Under the pieces are notes generated by a model that was given only the letters and a program-made list of their open reading frames with translations, had not been told where the DNA came from and ran no database searches. Source: CAZGQY01 sp964528035 (GTDB lineage Bacteria; Pseudomonadota; Gammaproteobacteria; Methylococcales; UBA1147). From it: a DNA stretch of 5,090 nt. This document shows positions 1 to 5,090 of the stretch, piece after piece (position 1 is the first letter of the stretch; every line of letters begins with the position of its first letter). The stretch is from assembly GCA_964528035.1 (NCBI GenBank), contig CAZGQY010000251.1, positions 1 through 5,090 on the forward strand, given 5' to 3'. Both the position numbers and the translations under genes were made by a program.

Positions 1-2
1 GC

Positions 3-1814
3 ATAAAGGTAATGACGGCCACGTCAAATCAAAACAAATATTGTAAATATTCTGATTATCACTTTTCCCTAAATTGGAAAAACGGAGAGATCGACCGAAC
101 CAACTACGAACTACAAACTCGCGCCGCAAAACGCATGGTTGAAAAAATGGGGTTAGCGGAACATCAATATTTAATTTATGTTCACAAAGATACGGATCAT
201 CCCCATGTTCACATACAAGCAAATCGCGTACACCCTAAAACATTCAAAGCTTGGAGTGCTGGCCGGAACAATGAGCGTATACAAGTTTATGCCGCTGAGA
301 TTGCCAAAGAAATGGGTTTTACCATTGTTCCCGGACGCTTGAACGGTCTTAAGAAAGATAAAGAGCAGACCTTAAGACCGACAAAGGCCGAACAGGAGAT
401 AGCACAGCGTGAAGGCCGCGCGCCCCTCACCCCATTAGATGAGGCAGGGCAGAAAGCCGTCAGAACGTCTTTAAAAGGCGTTTTTAAGGAATCTAAGGGA
501 TGGGATGACCTAACGACCCAACTCAAAGCCAAAGGCTATCAAATTGAGCCTAAAGGCCAAGGGCACATCGTGACCGATGGGAAAGCTTATATAAAGCTTT
601 CCCAGATGGGCAAGCCTAACAAGCTTACGGCTCTGGAGGAGCGATTCAAGCAACCTTATAAACAGTTCAAAATGGAGCAGGAACCAGAGAAGCCGAAACC
701 TTCTTTAGAGAAGTTGACCCAATTTGAGAAGCAGACCCCCGCCCCTGCTCAACGTCCTAAGCCTGATGAAAAACTGGCAATCGTGGCAAAGGTTGCGAGT
801 GTTCAGCAAGACCTTTCCATCATGCGGAGCTATGAAGAAGAAAGCCGCGTTTTTGGTGGGGAGGTTCGACAGTTACGGCGACACATGCGGAAGTTAAATT
901 TTATTCAAGAAAAGAGTGCCGAGCGCGTTGAGCAGAAAGCCCAACGTTTGGACAATGCTTTCCAAGAGGCTTACGCCGATCCCCAAAAAGCGCGGGAATC
1001 TTGGGAGAAAAGCAGACAAGACGGAGAGCCGCCGAAAGGTATTGTGTGTGGAACTCTGAAGGGGTTTAACTTTTTCGGCTATCAGACCAAAAGACGGAAA
1101 GCCGCCTTAAAAGCAGTTGATAAAATGTATGAGCTTCAGAAGACCGGGCAATTTGCAAAGCTTAATAAAGCTTTTGAATATGCCTATGTTGACCCCAGAC
1201 AGGCAAAGCAGAATTGGAGGAGCAAGGGAAAGCAATTCATTGTGACCGGCAATTTGAAAGGGTTTAGCTTTTTGGGATTTCCAAGCCCGGAGCGCAAGAA
1301 AGCCTTAAAAGCATTGGGGAGAATACACGGCCATCAAAAAAGCTTGGATTTAGAAAAGAACAAACATGTTTCATATGAAGCGGAAAAAATCGCCCTGCAA
1401 TATGACGTTTCCCAAGGAGAAAAAACTTTTGAAGTTAGTCGAGACCGGCTAGGCGACCGGAAAGAGCGCCTAGAAAAGAAAAAAACACTTTTCCGCGATC
1501 GCGCGCGTTTTCTTTGTGAGTTGGACAGTACCGATATTGAAAAGGCCCCTATGCCGCAAGATTTAAAGAGGGAGCTTTTCAAGGAATGGGAGCGGGAGAA
1601 TATGAAAGTTGCGGAGCGTAACGCAAAACGGGAGCTTGAAAAAGCAAATGCCCCTACCCTCTCCAAAAAGCCGGAGCCACAACCGGCCATGAAACAAGAA
1701 ACAGAAAAAGAGAAAAAACAACGTTTGAGAGTGGAACAATTTAAACAAGAATTGAAGGAAATGGAAGCCGGACGTGAACGAGAGCGGACGCGCGATATTG
1801 AACCGGATTTTTAA
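3..1814 (+). CDS. MOBP-type conjugative relaxase with BID-like C-terminal repeats, 5'-truncated by the window
   Basis: The product is a DNA strand transferase that would nick oriT and lead the single strand into a type IV secretion system. Residues are numbered from the ATG at 12. The metal-binding histidine motif HKDTDHPHVHI (58-68) is followed by NRVHP (71-75), as in TraI/MobA(P)-family relaxases. YHFSLNW (16-22), the heart of the preceding conserved block, is also present. The catalytic-tyrosine motif, normally further upstream, is missing. The frame stays open from 12 back to the left edge and the AAAGGT before 12 sits too close to the ATG, so 12 is very probably not the true start. Residues 155-215 resemble the usual post-catalytic domain (GWDDLTTQLKAKGY, then YIKLSQMGK). 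A Pro/Lys-rich linker (220-255), two repeats (313-377 and 384-443) and a charged helical region follow. The tail has arginines at 588, 590, 592 and 594. The gene leads an operon with the gene at 1836. The relaxase call is secure; the exact start is unknown. Confidence 0.93.
   Translation: MKVMTATSNQNKYCKYSDYHFSLNWKNGEIDRTNYELQTRAAKRMVEKMGLAEHQYLIYVHKDTDHPHVHIQANRVHPKTFKAWSAGRNNERIQVYAAEIAKEMGFTIVPGRLNGLKKDKEQTLRPTKAEQEIAQREGRAPLTPLDEAGQKAVRTSLKGVFKESKGWDDLTTQLKAKGYQIEPKGQGHIVTDGKAYIKLSQMGKPNKLTALEERFKQPYKQFKMEQEPEKPKPSLEKLTQFEKQTPAPAQRPKPDEKLAIVAKVASVQQDLSIMRSYEEESRVFGGEVRQLRRHMRKLNFIQEKSAERVEQKAQRLDNAFQEAYADPQKARESWEKSRQDGEPPKGIVCGTLKGFNFFGYQTKRRKAALKAVDKMYELQKTGQFAKLNKAFEYAYVDPRQAKQNWRSKGKQFIVTGNLKGFSFLGFPSPERKKALKALGRIHGHQKSLDLEKNKHVSYEAEKIALQYDVSQGEKTFEVSRDRLGDRKERLEKKKTLFRDRARFLCELDSTDIEKAPMPQDLKRELFKEWERENMKVAERNAKRELEKANAPTLSKKPEPQPAMKQETEKEKKQRLRVEQFKQELKEMEAGRERERTRDIEPDF
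578..604 (+). repeat. Perfect 11-bp inverted repeat inside the relaxase gene
   Basis: TGGGAAAGCTT (578-588) is followed by ATATA (589-593) and then the exact reverse complement AAGCTTTCCCA (594-604). This could form a hairpin in mRNA or in single-stranded transfer DNA. It lies in coding sequence for relaxase residues about 189-198, and no U-tract follows that would make it a terminator. A smaller relative, AAAGCTT-AATA-AAGCTTT, lies at 1157-1174. Any function is unknown. Confidence 0.6.
948..1340 (+). repeat. Two tandem BID-like segments within the relaxase
   Basis: Relaxase residues 313-377 and 384-443 are diverged copies of one segment. Both run L-x-x-AF-x-x-AY-x-DP, then W, then IV-x-G-x-LKGF-x-F-x-G, then RK-x-ALKA, and end in QK; about 27 positions are identical. 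The order DP...A...G...L-x-G...G...R(K)xxA recalls the core of the Bep intracellular delivery (BID) domain. BID domains are known at the C-termini of relaxases and Bartonella effectors, where they act as type IV secretion signals. The duplication is seen directly. The BID assignment is from memory of the family pattern and needs a profile or structure comparison. Confidence 0.6.
1725..1814 (+). repeat. Shared C-terminal tail, copy 1 (relaxase)
   Basis: These 90 bases encode the last 29 residues and the stop of the relaxase (572-600, from LRVEQFK to RTRDIEPDF). They align without gaps to 2514-2603 at the end of the next gene. I count 69 of 90 bases and 20 of 29 residues identical. Many differences fall at third codon positions, as expected if the protein sequence is under selection. 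Confidence 0.9.
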
Positions 1815-1825
1815 TATTTAACCCA

Positions 1826-1830
1826 TGAGG
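1826..1830 (+). promoter_or_regulatory. Ribosome binding site for the 1836 gene
   Basis: TGAGG lies five bases before the ATG at 1836, inside the short gap after the relaxase stop. It supports that start. The 21-base gap has no room for a promoter or terminator, so the two genes are probably co-transcribed. Confidence 0.7.
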
Positions 1831-1835
1831 TTTTA

Positions 1836-2603
1836 ATGAGTTTCTTTGATAAAAAAACGAAAGAAGAAAGAGAGGAAGCAAAAAAACGATACCTTCAAAT
1901 ATCTATAGGCAAAACACCGTCAGGAAAAGAGGTTATCTATGTTGATGATGAGATTGCAAAAATGTCCGCTTTCGCAAAACAAAGAATAAGAGAGACGGTA
2001 GAAAAATTGGCAATCGCGGCCCTTCCTCCAAAGAAGGAGATAGGCCCATTTTCCAATGAGCCAAAGCCTAAATTTAATAAAACTCCTTTGGAAAAATTCA
2101 TAGCTGGCCATGAAGCAACAAAATGTTTTTTAATGGCGACTTCTCCACAAGAAATAAAAAGTGCTCGGTTTATGAGTAATGAAGAAAAGTCTCGTTTCTT
2201 AAAGATGAGGGAGGAAGCATATCTTGAAAAATTTGAGTTCACCCAAGGCCGCGTAAGAAAGAATATAGCAAGCTCATTGAAAAGACCGGCGAGCATTCCA
2301 ATGGTTAATAACTCTTGGGTGAATGTCCGTAAAGTGACAATTTCTTATTATAGAATGCATTGCTTAAGGGAGGATTTACAGGCTCGCAAAGAATTGTTGA
2401 AAGAGGTAAACCCGGAGGATATAAAAAATTCTAAGAAACTGAGACAGCCGGAAAAAGAGAGATTTTTGGAAGAACTGAAACAAGTGCAAAAAGAAAAAAC
2501 TGCTAAAAAAGATTTGCGAGTTGACCAGTTTAAAAAAGAGCTGAGGGAAATGGAGACCGACCGTGGTCAAGAACGGACGAAAGATATTGAACCAGGTTTT
2601 TAA
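1836..2603 (+). CDS. Unrecognised 255-residue protein with a relaxase-like C-terminal tail; candidate second T4SS cargo or relaxosome accessory
   Basis: I do not recognise the family. The protein is very rich in Lys, Glu and Arg and mostly helical in character, with no signal peptide or membrane segment. Its last 29 residues (227-255, LRVDQFK to RTKDIEPGF) match the relaxase tail at 20 positions. A helical motif occurs twice: residues 98-128 (SPQEIKS, then EEKSRFL) and 187-217 (NPEDIKN, then PEKERFL). A weaker relative sits at relaxase residues 500-526, so the C-terminal 70 or so residues appear homologous to the relaxase end, which has an extra Pro-rich linker. The gene follows the relaxase by 21 bases with its own TGAGG site. 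Coding sequence looks more AT-rich than the relaxase. By analogy with charged C-terminal type IV secretion signals, it may be delivered with or bound to the relaxase complex. It could instead be a relaxosome accessory protein that is not exported. The gene is secure; the role is inference. Confidence 0.88.
   Translation: MSFFDKKTKEEREEAKKRYLQISIGKTPSGKEVIYVDDEIAKMSAFAKQRIRETVEKLAIAALPPKKEIGPFSNEPKPKFNKTPLEKFIAGHEATKCFLMATSPQEIKSARFMSNEEKSRFLKMREEAYLEKFEFTQGRVRKNIASSLKRPASIPMVNNSWVNVRKVTISYYRMHCLREDLQARKELLKEVNPEDIKNSKKLRQPEKERFLEELKQVQKEKTAKKDLRVDQFKKELREMETDRGQERTKDIEPGF
2514..2603 (+). repeat. Shared C-terminal tail, copy 2 (downstream gene)
   Basis: These bases encode residues 227-255 and the stop, and are the partner of 1725-1814. 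The alignment reaches the stop codon exactly, so both proteins end in the same IEP-x-F pattern. The regular R-x-R-x-R-x-R spacing of the relaxase copy is reduced here to R243, R247 and K249. Confidence 0.9.
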
Positions 2604-2605
2604 GC

Positions 2606-2641
2606 AAAAAAATAGCCCACTAGAATTTCTCTAGCGGGTTT
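2606..2641 (-). terminator. Hairpin terminator between convergent genes, stronger on the - strand
   Basis: AGCCC-A-CTAGA (2614-2624) pairs with TCTAG-C-GGGTT (2630-2640) around the loop ATTTC. Read on the - strand the central position is a G-U wobble and the stem is followed by A then seven U (complement of 2606-2612), a good rho-independent terminator for the gene at 2657-2911. Read on the + strand the same position is an A-C mismatch and only three U follow (2639-2641), so termination of the relaxase operon here would be weaker. Confidence 0.75.
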
Positions 2642-2656
2642 GAAACTAAATTTCAT

Positions 2657-2911
2657 TCAGCTCTTTTTTGCGAAAGGAGTTGGGTTATATGGTCGTCCTG
2701 TGACCCTTTCGTAAAATTTGTTTGATTCAATAATTTCTTCTTCAGTTGGAAGTTTAAACTCTAGTAAATGTAGATGGTAACACCTTTCACCGGTTAAAGA
2801 GATTGTATAGTTTGCTAAAAATTGATTACGTTTTTCTTTCAATTCTGCTCTTTCTTTTTCGTCCTGTTCTATATTGCGTATAGCTATATCCGAGTTAGGG
2901 TAAAAGGCCAT
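2657..2911 (-). CDS. Unrecognised small protein, 84 residues
   Basis: No family is recognised. The protein is hydrophilic with no membrane segment. A charged stretch (about 16-28, DEKERAELKEKR) is likely helical. It is followed by CYHLHLLEF (44-52), a Glu-rich segment (PTEEEIIESNKFYERV, 55-70) and a basic end (GRPYNPTPFAKKS). I chose the ATG at 2911 because GGGGGA lies four bases before it. An in-frame ATG at 2923 would add four residues but has no ribosome site. The gene converges on the relaxase operon and ends at the hairpin with a seven-U tract. It is separated from the methyltransferase by about 170 bases including two hairpin repeats, so it may have its own promoter, though I see no convincing one. 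Evidence that it is real: open frame, ribosome site and a well-placed terminator. It could be a small regulator or plasmid accessory protein. Confidence 0.6.
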   Translation of the reverse strand: MAFYPNSDIAIRNIEQDEKERAELKEKRNQFLANYTISLTGERCYHLHLLEFKLPTEEEIIESNKFYERVTGRPYNPTPFAKKS

Positions 2912-2915
2912 TGTT

Positions 2916-2921
2916 TCCCCC
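2916..2921 (-). promoter_or_regulatory. Ribosome binding site for the 84-residue gene
   Basis: On the - strand GGGGGA precedes the ATG at 2911 by four bases. It overlaps the alternative ATG at 2923-2921, which is one reason for preferring the inner start. Confidence 0.5.
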
Positions 2922-3039
2922 ATAAGGCGAAATGTTAAAAAGTAATAACTCCCATTCGGGCATGTGTTTTGGAACTGGTATAGTTATGGGGATGAATTAC
3001 TTTTAATGCAAGGGGGGGAATTCCATTTTTATCAAAAGT

Positions 3040-3095
3040 GGCCGCAATAGTCGTTTTTGACTATACCGGCCGGGACAGTCATTTTTGACTGTGGC
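3040..3095. repeat. Two tandem 28-bp hairpin repeats
   Basis: Units 3040-3067 and 3068-3095 match at 21 of 28 bases. Each starts with GGCCG and holds a 6-bp stem around a T-rich six-base loop: ATAGTC-GTTTTT-GACTAT (3047-3064) and ACAGTC-ATTTTT-GACTGT (3075-3092). In the first, GGCCG (3040-3044) also pairs with CGGCC (3067-3071), extending the stem across a 2x2 internal loop. Stem base changes are paired (T-A in one, C-G in the other), which points to selection for the hairpin or to a multicopy palindromic element. The second unit contains the stop codon of the methyltransferase. On the - strand the first unit is followed by ACTTTT, so a weak terminator role is possible. Positions 2924-3039 beside it hold a run of seven G (3012-3018) and no gene or promoter I can support. 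Confidence 0.75.
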
Positions 3096-3756
3096 AAGAT
3101 GTATTACTTTCTTGAATTGCCGCTAGAATAGCGTGTTTTTCAAGTGTTGGAAGTCCTTTAAGGCGTTTTATCCAACGCTCTTTTTTTCTTTTGATCCTTT
3201 GCCTTTCTTGAAGATTCGCGCCTAAAAACCTGTAATCATGCAATTCTGTGGGTTCGGGAAAATTGAACCAAAGCCATTCTATGACCGTTCGGCCTCCACT
3301 GGTTCTTGCCTTAAAGGTGTTGTGGCTCCAGTCCTTCAGATTCGTTAAATAAAGCTTTGATTCATACCCGGAGACCATCACCATGCAAGGAAGTTTACGG
3401 ATTACTTCTAAGAGCCGTTTATGGCTTGTCTCAGACATATCATTTTTATAAAGCGGTCTGTTGGTTCTAGTTTCCGGCAGGTATGGAGGATCACAATAAA
3501 CCAACTCATTGCCTTTGAATGGGTAGTTTTCTAAAAACTCAAGGCCGCATCCTTGAATGATTTTTGTATTCTCGTTTTCCTTCCAATCTTTAAGGAGGCT
3601 TAGTTTATCAACACCAATGTTGACATGAGCGGGAGATTTTCGGCGCAGGATAGCCCCGCTTCCAAGGAACGGTTCAATATAAACCTGATGCGGCGGCATC
3701 AAATTTATAATTTTATGATACACGCCATCACTATTTTTCCCGCCTGGATACCTCAT
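3079..3756 (-). CDS. Compact D12-class N6-adenine DNA methyltransferase (Dam-like), orphan
   Basis: The enzyme would transfer a methyl group from S-adenosylmethionine to adenine N6 in a short DNA target that cannot be read from the sequence. Motifs run in the D12 order: RYPGGK (2-7) at the N-terminus, the cofactor motif YIEPFLGSG (26-34), an acidic residue at D50 in IGVD, and the catalytic CDPPY (88-92). HDYRFLG (173-179) and a basic region follow. Only about 55 residues separate the cofactor and catalytic motifs, so the long recognition insert of enterobacterial Dam is absent. The compact form (225 residues) is common on phages and mobile elements. I chose the ATG at 3756, which overlaps the coupling-protein stop as TAATG and gives the typical MRYPGGK start. 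An ATG at 3768 with AAGGA 11 bases upstream is possible and would add four residues. The last residues (CHSQK, 221-225) and the stop lie in a hairpin repeat. No restriction endonuclease is visible, so protection of transferred DNA is a likely role. Confidence 0.9.
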   Translation of the reverse strand: MRYPGGKNSDGVYHKIINLMPPHQVYIEPFLGSGAILRRKSPAHVNIGVDKLSLLKDWKENENTKIIQGCGLEFLENYPFKGNELVYCDPPYLPETRTNRPLYKNDMSETSHKRLLEVIRKLPCMVMVSGYESKLYLTNLKDWSHNTFKARTSGGRTVIEWLWFNFPEPTELHDYRFLGANLQERQRIKRKKERWIKRLKGLPTLEKHAILAAIQESNTSCHSQK

Positions 3757-3758
3757 TA
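3754..3758 (-). promoter_or_regulatory. TAATG stop-start overlap linking coupling protein and methyltransferase
   Basis: The TAA ending the coupling-protein gene (3758-3756) shares its last A with an ATG (3756-3754) opening the methyltransferase frame. No strong ribosome site precedes this ATG, so reinitiation by ribosomes finishing the upstream gene is the likely route. The outer ATG at 3768 would instead give a 13-base gene overlap; either way translation is linked. Confidence 0.65.
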
Positions 3759-5090
3759 AGCCGCCCATTCGTCAAACATTCCTTGAAAAGTTCCTTCCCG
3801 GAAATATTCAATTTTTTCGGCTTTGATTGGCCGCTCACCTTGTAGAAATATCAACTGTTCATTGGATGGAAGCCTCATTATTTCGTCAGGGGTAAGGAGC
3901 GCGCGCCCAGTGTGTGAGGTGGTTTGATTCAAGCGATCTGGTGCAACAAGATCATCAAAGGCCCCGCTTGATGAATGGCTTTTTATCGATATGGTTTCCC
4001 GGCCTAACATGTCGCTTAATATTTTGGCCGTGTCATAATCGGAAACCCCAAAGGCTTGCCGGACATTACAATTTGATATGAATGTCTTATAAGATTGTCC
4101 GTAAACCGTCTTCAACTGGTTTAAATCTTGAACCAGGAGCCACAGAGAAACGCCATATGTGGCTTGATAAGCAATAGCATTTTCGACGGGTTGAAGCCGT
4201 CCCAGGGCCGGAAACTCATCAAGCAGAAATAAAACATTATCCTTTGGCCGTTTTTCGTTTCGGGTCATTGCGGCCAGGGATAGCCCCACCATTAAGCGTA
4301 AAAACGGTTGATGCGTTTCTAAGTTTTCAGGAGGAATAACCAAAAATAAAGACATGGGGTTTTCTTTCAGGTCTTCTATCTGAAAGTCACTATGGCTCGT
4401 GATGTTAAGCAATTTTTTACTATCCCATATATGGGTATGGCTTTGAGCCGTTGAGATAACAGAGCTTCTTAGTTTAGGTTCCTTTTGAAACATTGAATTA
4501 GCAACCTGATGAATGAGCGGGTTTTTTGATTCTTCCATTAGTCTTAAGTATTGTTCAAAATCATCCGGCCCAGACATAAGGATATGCCGCATTTCTCCCA
4601 GGTTCTTGAGATTATCCGGCTTATGATGAACCACATAGAGGATTAACCCTTTGAGCAAGCTTTTTGCTTCTTTATCCCAAAAAGGATCAACACCAGGCGT
4701 TCCAACAACAAGCATCTCAACGATTTTTGCCGCGTCGTCTCCCTCTTCTTCCTGTCCCACTCGAATAAAATCTAAGGGGTTGTAGCAAGATGAATAAGCC
4801 GCAAATGGAGCCAGGGCAAAGACTTCTCCAAACTTGGTTCTTTGCCGACCGGCAACGGCTAAGTTTTCGCCTTTAATGTCGGTAACAACGAGACTTCCCG
4901 GATGGTCAAGCGCGTTCGGAATAACAAGCCCTGTCCCCTTGCCTGTCCTGGTCGGTGCAAAACAAATCAAATGGCCAGGTTTTTTAAATCTGAGGAATTG
5001 ACCTTTAATTTTACCGAGGATAAAACCTTTTTCTTTGAAGGATTCGGCCTTTTGAATGCGTTTAGGATTGGCAAAGGACGCAGAGCCGAA
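3756..5090 (-). CDS. VirD4/TraG-type IV secretion coupling protein (T4CP), 5'-truncated by the window
   Basis: This inner-membrane ATPase receives the relaxase-DNA complex and feeds it to the type IV secretion channel. Residues are numbered from the first visible codon at 5090, giving 444. The frame is open to the right edge and the upstream part is typical of the family: GSASFANPKRIQKAE (2-16), then GFILGKI (22-28), then KPGH (37-40) just before the nucleotide-binding site. Walker A is APTRTGKG (45-52), followed by DIKGEN (71-76). Walker B is NVLFLLDEFPALG (285-297), then the QDLNQLKTVYG segment (321-331), and RALLTPDEIMRLP (396-408) near the end. A TTG at 4970 directly before Walker A is not a plausible start. 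The N-terminal membrane helices lie outside the window. The protein ends soon after the last conserved block, without a C-terminal extension. The methyltransferase start overlaps its stop. Assignment is secure. Confidence 0.96.
   Translation of the reverse strand, partial: FGSASFANPKRIQKAESFKEKGFILGKIKGQFLRFKKPGHLICFAPTRTGKGTGLVIPNALDHPGSLVVTDIKGENLAVAGRQRTKFGEVFALAPFAAYSSCYNPLDFIRVGQEEEGDDAAKIVEMLVVGTPGVDPFWDKEAKSLLKGLILYVVHHKPDNLKNLGEMRHILMSGPDDFEQYLRLMEESKNPLIHQVANSMFQKEPKLRSSVISTAQSHTHIWDSKKLLNITSHSDFQIEDLKENPMSLFLVIPPENLETHQPFLRLMVGLSLAAMTRNEKRPKDNVLFLLDEFPALGRLQPVENAIAYQATYGVSLWLLVQDLNQLKTVYGQSYKTFISNCNVRQAFGVSDYDTAKILSDMLGRETISIKSHSSSGAFDDLVAPDRLNQTTSHTGRALLTPDEIMRLPSNEQLIFLQGERPIKAEKIEYFREGTFQGMFDEWAA

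Noticed and set aside
5..14. AAAGGT with the ATG at 12 as the true relaxase start
   Set aside because: The spacing is too short, the frame is open to the left, and the tyrosine motif required for nicking would be missing.
287..532. Open frame of 81 residues on the - strand inside the relaxase gene
   Set aside because: It is a shadow of a motif-supported gene, with low-complexity content and no ribosome site or family resemblance.
1449..1473. CTAGGCG...CGCCTAG inverted repeat in the relaxase gene
   Set aside because: A 7-bp stem with an 11-base loop inside charged-residue coding sequence; weak and with no context for function.
1334..1748. Two - strand frames (118 and 61 residues) rich in Phe, Ser and Arg
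   Set aside because: Their composition is what the reverse complement of Lys/Glu-rich coding produces; they lie wholly inside the relaxase gene.
1920..2570. Three - strand frames opposite the 255-residue gene
   Set aside because: The + strand frame has a good ribosome site and a conserved tail, so the Phe/Leu-rich antisense frames are its shadows.
2979..2984. TATAGT after TGG on the + strand as an extended -10 promoter
   Set aside because: No -35 partner at proper spacing and no + strand gene downstream that it could serve.
3012..3018. Run of seven G as a phase-variation tract
   Set aside because: It is intergenic, not placed between promoter elements I can define, and too short to argue from a single sequence.
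3040..3095. Hairpin repeats as the oriT or a CRISPR array
   Set aside because: Two adjacent units without spacers are not a CRISPR array. No recognisable nic site is seen, and the oriT is more likely beside the relaxase operon start, left of the window.
4968..4970. TTG as the start of the coupling protein
   Set aside because: Forty in-frame upstream residues match the conserved part of the family before Walker A, so the gene begins beyond the right edge.

Overview
The window is a piece of a conjugative or mobilizable element, such as a plasmid or an integrative element. It holds the 3' part of a DNA-processing (Mob) operon on the + strand. Facing it on the - strand are a type IV secretion coupling-protein gene and an orphan adenine methyltransferase gene. 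The coupling protein, the compact D12 methyltransferase and the relaxase linker all have a form common in Alphaproteobacteria. The moderate, slightly AT-rich base composition would suit an alphaproteobacterium of lower GC content. The host assignment is an inference from family resemblance; no rRNA or other marker is present.

Layout. Positions 3-1814 (+) encode a MOBP-type relaxase whose N-terminus, including the catalytic-tyrosine motif, lies left of the window. Its C-terminal half carries two tandem copies of a BID-like segment and ends in a charged tail. Twenty-one bases later, 1836-2603 (+) encodes a 255-residue protein of unknown family. Its C-terminus copies the relaxase tail: 20 of the last 29 residues are identical. 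A hairpin terminator at about 2606-2641 separates these genes from a small convergent gene at 2657-2911 (-), which is unrecognised. Positions 2912-3039 hold no gene I can support. Positions 3040-3095 are two tandem 28-bp hairpin repeats, the second of which supplies the stop codon of the methyltransferase gene. Positions 3079-3756 (-) encode the methyltransferase. Its start overlaps, in a TAATG arrangement, the stop of the VirD4/TraG-type coupling protein gene at 3756-5090 (-). That gene runs off the right edge, so its N-terminal membrane part is outside the window.

How the genes could work together. The relaxase nicks the element at oriT and is carried with the DNA strand to the coupling protein, which passes both to the type IV secretion channel. 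The BID-like repeats and the charged tail look like the recognition surface for that delivery. The downstream protein shares the tail and sits in the same operon, so it is a candidate second cargo or relaxosome partner using the same recognition module. The methyltransferase, translationally coupled to the coupling protein, could protect transferred DNA from restriction or mark it. The relaxase, coupling-protein and methyltransferase identities rest on clear motifs. The second-cargo idea and the BID assignment are inferences.
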